From an uncultured Psychroserpens sp. (lineage in GTDB: Bacteria > Bacteroidota > Bacteroidia > Flavobacteriales > Flavobacteriaceae): a stretch of 64,000 bases of DNA. Below are positions 57,144-64,000 of the stretch, piece by piece. The notes beneath the pieces are model-generated. The model made no database searches and had not been told where the DNA came from. It saw nothing but the letters and a program-made list of their open reading frames with translations. The position numbers and the translations under genes were made by a program. The stretch is from positions 62,001-126,000 of the forward strand of contig NZ_CANNDQ010000003.1 of the NCBI RefSeq assembly GCF_947503375.1, read 5' to 3'. Numbering within the stretch: the first letter of the stretch is position 1; each line of letters starts with the position of its first letter.

Positions 57144-58304
57144 ATGAGTAAAGACGTAAAATCAGTAAACTACGGTTTAGAAAAAATATTTGAAGGTGCT
57201 CAAGATTTTCTACCACTTTTAGGAACAGATTATGTAGAGTTCTATGTTGGTAACGCAAAGCAATCAGCACACTTTTATAAAACAGCTTTCGGCTTTCAAT
57301 CTTACGCTTATAAAGGATTAGAAACAGGCTCAAAAGATGAAGTGAGTTATGTGTTAAAGCAAGATAAGATCCGTTTAGTACTTACAACTCCATTAAATAG
57401 CAAATCACCAATCAATGATCATATAGTTAAACACGGTGATGGTGTTAAAGTTATTGCCCTTTGGGTAGAGGATGCTAGAAAATCATTTCAAGAAACCACA
57501 AATCGAGGCGCAAAACCTTATATGGAACCTAAAGTTGAAAAAGACAAATATGGAGAAGTAGTTAGAGCAGGGATATATACTTATGGAGAAACCGTACACA
57601 TGTTTGTTGAACGTAAAAATTATAGTGGTTCGTTTTTACCAGGATTTAAAAAATGGGAATCAGACTACAATCCAGAGCCAGTTGGTTTAAAATATATTGA
57701 TCATATGGTTGGAAATGTAGGTTGGGGACAAATGAATACTTGGGTAAAATGGTATGAAGATGTTATGGGGTTTGTGAATTTCTTGTCATTTGATGACAAG
57801 CAAATTCATACAGAATACTCCGCACTCATGAGTAAAGTGATGAGTAATGGAAATGGGCGAATAAAATTTCCAATAAATGAACCTGCAAAAGCAGCGAAAA
57901 AATCTCAAATAGAAGAATATTTAGATTTTTATGAAGGGTCTGGTGTACAACACATTGCAGTTGCTACCGACGATATTATTAAAACTGTAGCACAACTAAA
58001 AGCTAGAGGTGTCGAGTTTTTACCACCACCACCACAAGCCTATTATGATATGATCCCAGAACGTTTAGGAGAACATCGTGATATGATGAAAGAAGATATT
58101 AAGAGGTTACAAGAGCTCTCAATTTTAGTTGATGCAGATGAAGAAGGTTATTTGTTGCAAATTTTCACTAAACCAGTAGAAGACAGACCAACACTGTTTT
58201 TTGAAATTATACAACGTATGGGAGCAAGAGGCTTTGGTGCAGGCAATTTTAAGGCCTTATTTGAATCCATTGAACGTGAACAAGCCAAAAGAGGAACACT
58301 ATAA
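57144..58304 (+). CDS. hppD: 4-hydroxyphenylpyruvate dioxygenase
   Basis: This 386-residue VOC-fold enzyme converts 4-hydroxyphenylpyruvate to homogentisate, the substrate of the enzyme encoded by hmgA upstream. The Fe(II) ligands lie in IDHMVGN, VQHIAVATDDI and TLFFEIIQR, with the expected His/His/Glu. The ATG at 57144 is used because upstream residues (from 57090) are low-complexity Ile/Lys and overlap the CCC gene. It ends at a strong terminator, so hmgA, the CCC-motif gene and hppD form the transcription unit. Confidence 0.94.
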   Translation: MSKDVKSVNYGLEKIFEGAQDFLPLLGTDYVEFYVGNAKQSAHFYKTAFGFQSYAYKGLETGSKDEVSYVLKQDKIRLVLTTPLNSKSPINDHIVKHGDGVKVIALWVEDARKSFQETTNRGAKPYMEPKVEKDKYGEVVRAGIYTYGETVHMFVERKNYSGSFLPGFKKWESDYNPEPVGLKYIDHMVGNVGWGQMNTWVKWYEDVMGFVNFLSFDDKQIHTEYSALMSKVMSNGNGRIKFPINEPAKAAKKSQIEEYLDFYEGSGVQHIAVATDDIIKTVAQLKARGVEFLPPPPQAYYDMIPERLGEHRDMMKEDIKRLQELSILVDADEEGYLLQIFTKPVEDRPTLFFEIIQRMGARGFGAGNFKALFESIEREQAKRGTL

Positions 58305-58322
58305 GTTTAATGTGACAAATCG

Positions 58323-58361
58323 AAAAAGACCTACATAATATCAAATTGTGTAGGTCTTTTT
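58323..58361 (+). terminator. Intrinsic terminator after hppD
   Basis: GACCTACA pairs with TGTAGGTC around a 13-base AT-rich loop, with A and T runs on either side. Confidence 0.8.
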
Positions 58362-58517
58362 GTTTTCGTACAATTATATAGGAGTTTAGCATAACTATAA
58401 TAGCGATATTAACTAATGATTACGAGTTTTTTTATATTTTTGGAACAGTAATTGTAATTCTCCCTTTAGAACAATAAAATGAAATGTAATAAAGTTTCAT
58501 TTACAATAACTACAATA

Positions 58518-59297
58518 ATGAAAAATGTACTACTTATAATTGGCGTTGTGTTTTGTATGCAAATTTCTTTTGCCCAAAAAGAAAGTGCATTTCAGGGAGG
58601 AGAATGGTTTAAATTTGAAATGAGCTATAGCAAATTTCTCAAAGCTGGAAACGCAACATTAGAAGTAAAAGAATCGACAATAAATGGAAGACCAGTTTTT
58701 CATGTTGTTGGAAAAGGTTGGACAACAGGTCCAATCAAATGGTTTTTTAAAGTAAAAGATAGATACGAAAGCTACTTTGATAGAGAAACAGGGATGCCAT
58801 ATAAATTCATTAGAAAAATAAATGAAGGTGGTCATACTAAAGATATCGAAATTGATTTCGATCATGATAACCAAAAAGCCTTAGTTGAAAACAAAAAACA
58901 TAAGACCAAGAGAACGGTTGCTACCGAAAAAGATGTTCAAGATATGGTCTCGGCATTTTATTATTTGCGAAATAATTATGATACAGATAAAATAAGGGTT
59001 GGTGAAATTGTTCAGCTCAATATGTTTTTTGATGAAGAAAATTATAATTTCAAATTGAAATTTTTAGGTAGAGAAACCATCGATACAGAGTTTGGCAAGG
59101 TGAAAACCTTAAAATTTAGACCCTATGTAATGGCTGGTCGAGTATTCAAAGAACAAGAAAGTTTAACCTTATGGGTAAGCGCAGACAACAATAAAATTCC
59201 ATTAAAAATTAAAGCAGATTTAGCCGTAGGTTCATTACAAGCTAATTTAGAAGCCTTTAAGGGATTAAAACATTCTTTTCAAGTACAATTTGACTAA
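58518..59297 (+). CDS. DUF3108 protein
   Basis: This 259-residue predicted secreted protein starts at the ATG at 58518, which gives a clean signal peptide (MKNVLLIIGVVFCMQISFAQ); an ATG at 58479 is in frame but adds non-signal residues. The mature region matches DUF3108: GEWFKFEMSYSKFLKAGNATLEV near the N-terminus, then RYESYFDRETGMPYKFIRKINEG and, toward the end, LWVSADNNKIPLKIKADLAVGSL. The fold is beta-rich. It is five bases before the tryptophan dioxygenase gene. A TATTTTTG element (58435-58442) lies upstream. Function is unknown. Confidence 0.82.
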   Translation: MKNVLLIIGVVFCMQISFAQKESAFQGGEWFKFEMSYSKFLKAGNATLEVKESTINGRPVFHVVGKGWTTGPIKWFFKVKDRYESYFDRETGMPYKFIRKINEGGHTKDIEIDFDHDNQKALVENKKHKTKRTVATEKDVQDMVSAFYYLRNNYDTDKIRVGEIVQLNMFFDEENYNFKLKFLGRETIDTEFGKVKTLKFRPYVMAGRVFKEQESLTLWVSADNNKIPLKIKADLAVGSLQANLEAFKGLKHSFQVQFD

Positions 59298-59302
59298 CTA
59301 AT

Positions 59303-60235
59303 ATGCAAGATTCACAACTGTTTGACGATATCATTAAACAACTCCAAGAGAAGTATACAAAAATAGATCAAGATACAGACGACCACCTTTATGGCTTACT
59401 CTATAGTAAGCCTATTACATATTGGGACTATATACAAACGGATGCGCTTCTAAACCTTCAAATACAAAGAACAACACTTCCCGATGAGATGGTATTCATT
59501 GCCTATCATCAAATTAATGAGCTGATTTTTAAAATGATTCTTTGGGAAATTGAACAGGTCGCTAGTAAAGATGACTTAAATGCTGAATATTTTGAAAGTA
59601 AGATCATGCGTATCAGTAGGTATTTTGATATGCTGACGACCTCATTCAATATTATGAGAGAAGGTATGGAAGTTCAGCAATACATGAAGTTTAGATACAC
59701 CTTAACACCAGCTAGTGGTTTTCAGAGTGCCCAATACAGGATGATAGAATTTGCTTCTACCGAATTGATTAACCTTATTGACTTCAGATTTAGAAAGACT
59801 ATAGATAGAAACACGCCGTTTGAGCATGCTTTTGAACACTTATACTGGCAAGCAGCAGGGAAAGATTACAATACAGGAAAAAAGTCAACGCTTCTGGTGA
59901 ATTTCGAAAAACGTTACAAAGGCGACTTTATTCGCTTTATGCAAACCTATAACACTAAAAATTTATGGACACGCTTCAAAGAATTACCAAAGCAGGACCA
60001 ACAAGATAAAGATTTGGTAAAAGCGATGCGACATTACGACTATACAGTCAACGTTACTTGGGTAATGGCACATTATAATGCAGCAAAGCATTATATTGAA
60101 AGTGGTACAGGAGATGGAGAAGCTACAGGAGGAAGTGATTGGAAAAAATACATGCATCCTAAATATCAAAGACGTATATTTTTTCCTGAACTTTGGAGTG
60201 AAGACGAACTAAATAACTGGGGAGAAAACATTTAA
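59303..60235 (+). CDS. Tryptophan 2,3-dioxygenase
   Basis: The 310-residue heme enzyme oxidises tryptophan to N-formylkynurenine. Family marks are LLNLQIQRTTLPDEMVFIAYHQINELIFK near residue 47-75, ASGFQSAQYRMIE near 140 and the C-terminal GDGEATGGSDWKKYMHP. The C-terminal half departs from the human and Xanthomonas enzymes, but this Bacteroidota form is recognisable. Other kynurenine pathway genes are not in this window. It sits between the DUF3108 and M23 peptidase genes (5 and 18 bases). Confidence 0.88.
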   Translation: MQDSQLFDDIIKQLQEKYTKIDQDTDDHLYGLLYSKPITYWDYIQTDALLNLQIQRTTLPDEMVFIAYHQINELIFKMILWEIEQVASKDDLNAEYFESKIMRISRYFDMLTTSFNIMREGMEVQQYMKFRYTLTPASGFQSAQYRMIEFASTELINLIDFRFRKTIDRNTPFEHAFEHLYWQAAGKDYNTGKKSTLLVNFEKRYKGDFIRFMQTYNTKNLWTRFKELPKQDQQDKDLVKAMRHYDYTVNVTWVMAHYNAAKHYIESGTGDGEATGGSDWKKYMHPKYQRRIFFPELWSEDELNNWGENI

Positions 60236-60253
60236 AAAAATTAGCCAACTTTA

Positions 60254-61540
60254 ATGCAACCAAAATATTTATTAATAGCACTTTTTATAACCTCTATTTT
60301 GTTTTCATGTAAAAGTGATGAAAAAAAAATAGAAGTAGAGCCTCAAACTGTAATAGAGGAAGAACCAGATAAAGAATTTGGTTTTGTATTGGAAGATTAT
60401 GTAGTAAAACGTGATACCATTCGAAAAGGAGATAGTTTTGGTGAAATATTAGAACGTAATAAAATTGGTTACCCGAAAATATTTCAAATTGCTGAAAAAG
60501 CAAAAGATACATTCGATATAAGAAAGCTTCAAGTTGGTAAACCTTATACACTTCTGTGTTCAAAAGATTCACTACAAACTCCAGAGTGTTTTATCTATCA
60601 ACCCAATAATATAGATTATGTGGTTATTAAGTTTGCAGATTCTGTAATTACTTATAAAGAGAAAAAGCCTATCACTATAGTAGAAAAGGAAGCTTCGGGA
60701 ATTGTAATGAATAGCCTCTCTGAAACCATGGAGTCTCAAGGCTTACCGTATCAATTAATTAATGATATGAGTGATATTTATGCTTGGACCATCGATTTCT
60801 TCAGACTTCAAAAAGGCGATCGATTTAAAATAGTATATAAGCAGCGTTTTATTGAAGATACTATATACGCTGGTATTGAGAGTATAGACGCTGCGTATTT
60901 CAAGCATAAAGACGAGTCATTTTATGCTTTTAACTTTGAAGTAGATAGTACAAAAAACATATCAGATTATTTTGATGAAAATACCAAAAGTTTAAGACGT
61001 ACATTTTTGAAAGCACCTGTGCAATTTAGTCGTATCTCTTCACGCTATAACCTTAACCGTCGTATAGCATATTATGGGTATAAATTACGACCTCATAAAG
61101 GAACCGATTTTGCAGCTCCAATAGGCACACCTATATTGGCAACAGCCAATGGTACTGTTACAGAATCGACGCGACGAGGTGGTAATGGTAAGTATGTAAA
61201 GATTAAGCACAATGCTACCTATAGTACACAATACTTGCATATGAAGGCACAAAATGTAAAAAAAGGACAATTTGTAAAACAAGGTGATGTTATTGGTTGG
61301 GTTGGAATGACAGGAAATACTGGCGGCCCACACGTTTGCTACAGGTTTTGGAAAAATGGCAAACAAGTAGATCCATTCAGGGAAAAACTGCCAGCAGCCG
61401 AATCAATACCAGATACCCTTAAAGGAAAATATACTGAATTTATTAAGCCTTTAAAATTGAAGTTAGATAACATTCAATTTGAAGACAATAAGATAGAGTT
61501 ACCAACTGAAGACGAAACACTAACGTCTAAAATACAATAA
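60254..61540 (+). CDS. M23-family peptidoglycan metallopeptidase lipoprotein
   Basis: The 428-residue lipoprotein (lipobox Cys19 in FSCKSD) has a LysM/OapA-like N-terminal domain (about residues 48-120, [19 protein letters not shown]) and a C-terminal M23/LytM domain with zinc motifs: His278 and Asp282 ([11 protein letters not shown]) and GPHVCYRFW near 355. It likely cleaves peptide cross-links in the cell wall. The stop overlaps the pgi start by one base (TAATG). Confidence 0.88.
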   Translation: MQPKYLLIALFITSILFSCKSDEKKIEVEPQTVIEEEPDKEFGFVLEDYVVKRDTIRKGDSFGEILERNKIGYPKIFQIAEKAKDTFDIRKLQVGKPYTLLCSKDSLQTPECFIYQPNNIDYVVIKFADSVITYKEKKPITIVEKEASGIVMNSLSETMESQGLPYQLINDMSDIYAWTIDFFRLQKGDRFKIVYKQRFIEDTIYAGIESIDAAYFKHKDESFYAFNFEVDSTKNISDYFDENTKSLRRTFLKAPVQFSRISSRYNLNRRIAYYGYKLRPHKGTDFAAPIGTPILATANGTVTESTRRGGNGKYVKIKHNATYSTQYLHMKAQNVKKGQFVKQGDVIGWVGMTGNTGGPHVCYRFWKNGKQVDPFREKLPAAESIPDTLKGKYTEFIKPLKLKLDNIQFEDNKIELPTEDETLTSKIQ

Positions 61541-63189
61541 TGGCTTTAAAAACGATCAATCCTACAACAACATCAGCTTGGAGTAAACTGCAAGCACATT
61601 TTGAAACCATCAAAGCGTCTCATATAAATACGTTCTTCGCTCAAAACAGCAATAGAGCAAGTGAAATGACTATCAAATGGGAAGATTTCTATGTAGATTA
61701 TTCAAAACATCGAATCAATAACGAAACACTAGAGTTACTTATTGAATTAGCTAACGAAGTCGATTTAAAAGACGCTATAGAAAAATATTTCAGTGGTGAT
61801 GTCATCAATCAAACCGAAGGACGTGAAGTTTTACACACAGCGCTTAGAAACCCAAAAGATGCTGAGGTTTTAGTTAATGGCAATGATGTCATGCCAGAAA
61901 TTTTTGAGGTAAAACGAAAGATTGAAATATTTTCAAATCAAATTATAGATGGCAAACTAAAGAGTTATACCAATAAACCTTTTACAGATATTGTAAATAT
62001 TGGTATTGGAGGTTCAGATTTAGGACCAGCAATGGTAGTCGATGCATTAACGTATTACAAGAATCATCTAAACACTCATTTTGTGAGTAATGTAGATGGT
62101 GATCATGTAAATGAGATCATCAAGAAGCTAAACCCTGAAACAACACTTTTTGTCATTGTTTCAAAAACATTCACTACTCAAGAAACACTATCAAACGCCA
62201 ATACTATTCGATCTTGGTTCTTAAAAAATGCACCAGATGCTGCTGTCTCAAAACATTTTGTTGCGGTATCTACTAATATTGAAAAAGTCAAAGAGTTTGG
62301 AATAGATGAAAATAATATCTTCCCAATGTGGAATTGGGTAGGTGGAAGATTTTCTTTGTGGAGCGCTGTAGGGTTATCTATAAGTCTTGCCGTAGGCTTC
62401 GATAATTTTGATAAATTACTCTATGGAGCTCATAAAATGGACGAGCATTTTAAGACCGCAGATTTTGATCGTAATATTCCTGTCGTAACAGCATTATTGA
62501 GTGTTTGGTATAATAATTTCTTCAAGGCTGAAAGTGAAGCAGTAATTTCTTATTCACAATATTTAAACCAATTTGCTACGTATCTTCAACAAGGCATAAT
62601 GGAGAGTAATGGAAAAAGTATTGATCGTAATGGAGATAAAGTGAATTACCAAACCGGAACGATTATTTGGGGAGAACCAGGCACTAACTCTCAGCATGCA
62701 TTTTTTCAACATATCCACCAAGGTACAAAGTTAATTCCTGCAGAATTCATAGGGTTTTCAAAATCATTACACGGCAACCAAGATCATCAAGATAAATTGA
62801 TGTCTAACTTTTTTGCGCAAACAGAAGCTTTAATGAATGGTAAATCTAAATCTGAAGTCATTCAAGAATTAAAAGCACAAGGCGTTTCAGAAGAAACAAT
62901 AAGAATGGTAACTCCATTCAAAGTCTTTGATGGAAATAAACCAACATCAACAATTTTAATTAACCAGCTCAATCCTGAAAGCTTAGGGAAATTGATAGCT
63001 ATGTATGAACATAAAATCTTTGTACAAGGCATTATTTGGAATATTTTTAGTTATGACCAATTTGGTGTTGAACTAGGGAAACAACTCGCTAATACAATTC
63101 TAGATGAATTAAAGAATCCAAATGTTATCAACAATCATGACGATTCTACTAAAAATCTCCTTGCTTTTTACAAGAAGCAAAGTCATTAA
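61540..63189 (+). CDS. pgi: Glucose-6-phosphate isomerase
   Basis: The 549-residue enzyme interconverts glucose-6-phosphate and fructose-6-phosphate, also feeding GlmS substrate. Signature segments: [14 protein letters not shown] (154-167), [14 protein letters not shown] (208-221), [20 protein letters not shown], the catalytic-site GILESNGK equivalent ([12 protein letters not shown]) and [21 protein letters not shown]. The protein is full length. It ends the DUF3108-TDO-M23-pgi run. Confidence 0.96.
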   Translation: MALKTINPTTTSAWSKLQAHFETIKASHINTFFAQNSNRASEMTIKWEDFYVDYSKHRINNETLELLIELANEVDLKDAIEKYFSGDVINQTEGREVLHTALRNPKDAEVLVNGNDVMPEIFEVKRKIEIFSNQIIDGKLKSYTNKPFTDIVNIGIGGSDLGPAMVVDALTYYKNHLNTHFVSNVDGDHVNEIIKKLNPETTLFVIVSKTFTTQETLSNANTIRSWFLKNAPDAAVSKHFVAVSTNIEKVKEFGIDENNIFPMWNWVGGRFSLWSAVGLSISLAVGFDNFDKLLYGAHKMDEHFKTADFDRNIPVVTALLSVWYNNFFKAESEAVISYSQYLNQFATYLQQGIMESNGKSIDRNGDKVNYQTGTIIWGEPGTNSQHAFFQHIHQGTKLIPAEFIGFSKSLHGNQDHQDKLMSNFFAQTEALMNGKSKSEVIQELKAQGVSEETIRMVTPFKVFDGNKPTSTILINQLNPESLGKLIAMYEHKIFVQGIIWNIFSYDQFGVELGKQLANTILDELKNPNVINNHDDSTKNLLAFYKKQSH

Positions 63190-63269
63190 TTGTTGAAAAC
63201 TATCTTATTATAAAACACTTGTCAGTTTATTTGTTTAGTTATTTTCATTAATTTAAACTGTTAATATTT

Positions 63270-63281
63270 CTTAACGTTAAG
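63270..63281. repeat. 12-bp perfect palindrome upstream of a TonB receptor gene
   Basis: CTTAACGTTAAG reads the same on both strands. It lies 26 bases upstream of the candidate -7 element at 63308-63315, where the -33 region would be, so it might be an activator or repressor site. Confidence 0.45.
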
Positions 63282-63307
63282 GTAATATAGTATCGTTTAA
63301 TCAACCG

Positions 63308-63315
63308 TATTTTTG
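63308..63315 (+). promoter_or_regulatory. Candidate -7 promoter element for the last TonB receptor gene
   Basis: TATTTTTG matches TAnnTTTG, 33 bases before the ATG. No -33 TTG is visible. Confidence 0.4.
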
Positions 63316-63348
63316 CCGAAAATTAAAAACTCTTTAAATTAATTAATA

Positions 63349-64000
63349 ATGAAAAAAACTACTAAATTTTTTTTAATGTGCTTTTTGTTGATTTCATCAA
63401 TTGCAATTGCACAAAGCACAGTTACAGGTACTGTAACTGCTGATGGTCTTCCACTGCCTGGAGCCAATGTTGTTGAAAAAGGAACAACTAATGGGGCAAG
63501 TACAGACATCGATGGTAAATTCACGATCCAAGCAAACGCAACAAGTGGTGAATTAGTAATTTCTTACGTAGGTTATGCTAAAATGACAATTAGTTTTAAT
63601 GGAAGTCAAGACTTAGGGACTATTACATTAAAAGCTGATAACTCACTAGAAGAGATTGTTATTGTTGGTACTGGAGTTGTTGATTTAGCTGAAGACAGAA
63701 GAACACCAGTAGCAGTGTCTACAATTAAAGGGAAAGACATTCAGTTAAAGATATCTGGTAATGCAGAATTTACTGAGTCTATGAAGAACACACCTTCTGT
63801 TTATGTTGCTAATCAAGCTGGAGGTTTTGGAGACAGTCAAATATTCTTAAGAGGTTTTGACGATACAAACACTGCGTTCTTACTAAACGGACAACCAATT
63901 AACAGTCCTGAAGATGGACGTTTATTCTGGTCAAACTGGGCTGGTATGGCTGATGTTGCTAATGCAGTTCAAGTACAAAGAGGTCTAGGTTCATCAAAAT
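63349..64000 (+). CDS. TonB-dependent receptor with carboxypeptidase-like domain (N-terminal part)
   Basis: The frame stays open to the window edge, so only the first 217 residues are present. They show a signal peptide ending AIAQ (residues 1-21), a carboxypeptidase-regulatory-like domain (about 22-95, VTGTVTADGLPLPGANVVEKGT) and the beginning of the plug (about 103 onward; LRGFDDTNTAFLLNGQPINSPEDG). The receptor is probably full length beyond the window. Substrate cannot be told from this part. A palindrome (63270-63281) and a -7-type element precede it, and it is not linked to pgi by close spacing (160 bases). Confidence 0.88.
   Translation, partial: MKKTTKFFLMCFLLISSIAIAQSTVTGTVTADGLPLPGANVVEKGTTNGASTDIDGKFTIQANATSGELVISYVGYAKMTISFNGSQDLGTITLKADNSLEEIVIVGTGVVDLAEDRRTPVAVSTIKGKDIQLKISGNAEFTESMKNTPSVYVANQAGGFGDSQIFLRGFDDTNTAFLLNGQPINSPEDGRLFWSNWAGMADVANAVQVQRGLGSSK

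Noticed and set aside
63339..63524. Minus-strand 61-residue frame at the beginning of the final TonB receptor
   Set aside because: It is a shadow of the clearly coding receptor N-terminus (signal peptide and carboxypeptidase-like domain) on the plus strand.

Overview
The window is AT-rich chromosomal DNA from a member of the Flavobacteriaceae (phylum Bacteroidota), probably marine. The evidence is a type IX secretion (T9SS) protein with sorting tail (PorZ-like) and a 1618-residue T9SS cargo, three TonB-dependent receptors with carboxypeptidase-like N-terminal domains, several families largely restricted to this phylum (DUF4270, CCC-motif, DUF6646-like), many starts without a Shine-Dalgarno sequence, and repeated TAnnTTTG -7 promoter elements. 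I see no tRNA, rRNA, CRISPR array, IS element, prophage or defence island. The content is mostly core genome, densely packed; no gene-free stretch exceeds about 225 bases.

Layout. 1-4.8 kb: end of a cation/proton antiporter, a DUF3298-type lipoprotein, a trans-sulfuration enzyme, an outer-membrane protein and gdhA. 4.9-10.5 kb: an operon of porZ, recO and a heme-receptor-like TonB receptor. 10.5-18.8 kb: the giant T9SS protein, recX, a small outer-membrane protein, a JmjC-like cupin and bioB. 18.9-25.6 kb: a minus-strand run of bioF, a DUF2007 protein, bioD, bioA and a beta-ketoacyl synthase, followed by an NfeD-like/flotillin pair. 25.7-28.4 kb: a DUF2975/Xre regulatory pair, then atpC and atpD. 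28.6-33.1 kb: a TonB receptor with an SGNH-hydrolase lipoprotein. 33.3-39.9 kb: glmS, a DUF4270 lipoprotein and a half-length GT5 protein, divergent from panC, panD and an LPG-synthase-like membrane protein. 39.9-42.3 kb: two tandem esterase-fold proteins that both lack the nucleophile serine. 42.5-48.6 kb: radA, ileS, a DksA-like protein and lspA. 48.7-51.1 kb: rimK, an aspartoacylase-family protein and 5-formyl-THF cyclo-ligase. 51.2-55.3 kb: uvrC coupled to a patatin/beta-barrel protein. 55.5-63.2 kb: aromatic amino-acid catabolism genes (hmgA, hppD, tryptophan dioxygenase) with a CCC-motif protein, a DUF3108 protein, an M23 peptidase and pgi. 63.3-64.0 kb: the start of a third TonB receptor.

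How the genes work together. Biotin synthesis is nearly complete here (bioF, bioD, bioA, bioB), and the embedded ketoacyl synthase may help make the pimeloyl precursor. Envelope biology is the other main theme: T9SS, TonB uptake, lipoprotein maturation, flotillin membrane organisation, GlmS-derived amino sugars and cell-wall hydrolysis.

I did not find an obviously new multi-gene system. The best leads are the tandem nucleophile-less hydrolases, the half-glycogen-synthase/DUF4270/GlmS operon, the ketoacyl synthase and DUF2007 gene inside the biotin operon with an inverted repeat over its promoter, the RimK/aspartoacylase pair, and the TonB receptor/SGNH lipoprotein pair. Names rest on recognition of motifs and families by eye; no database search was run.
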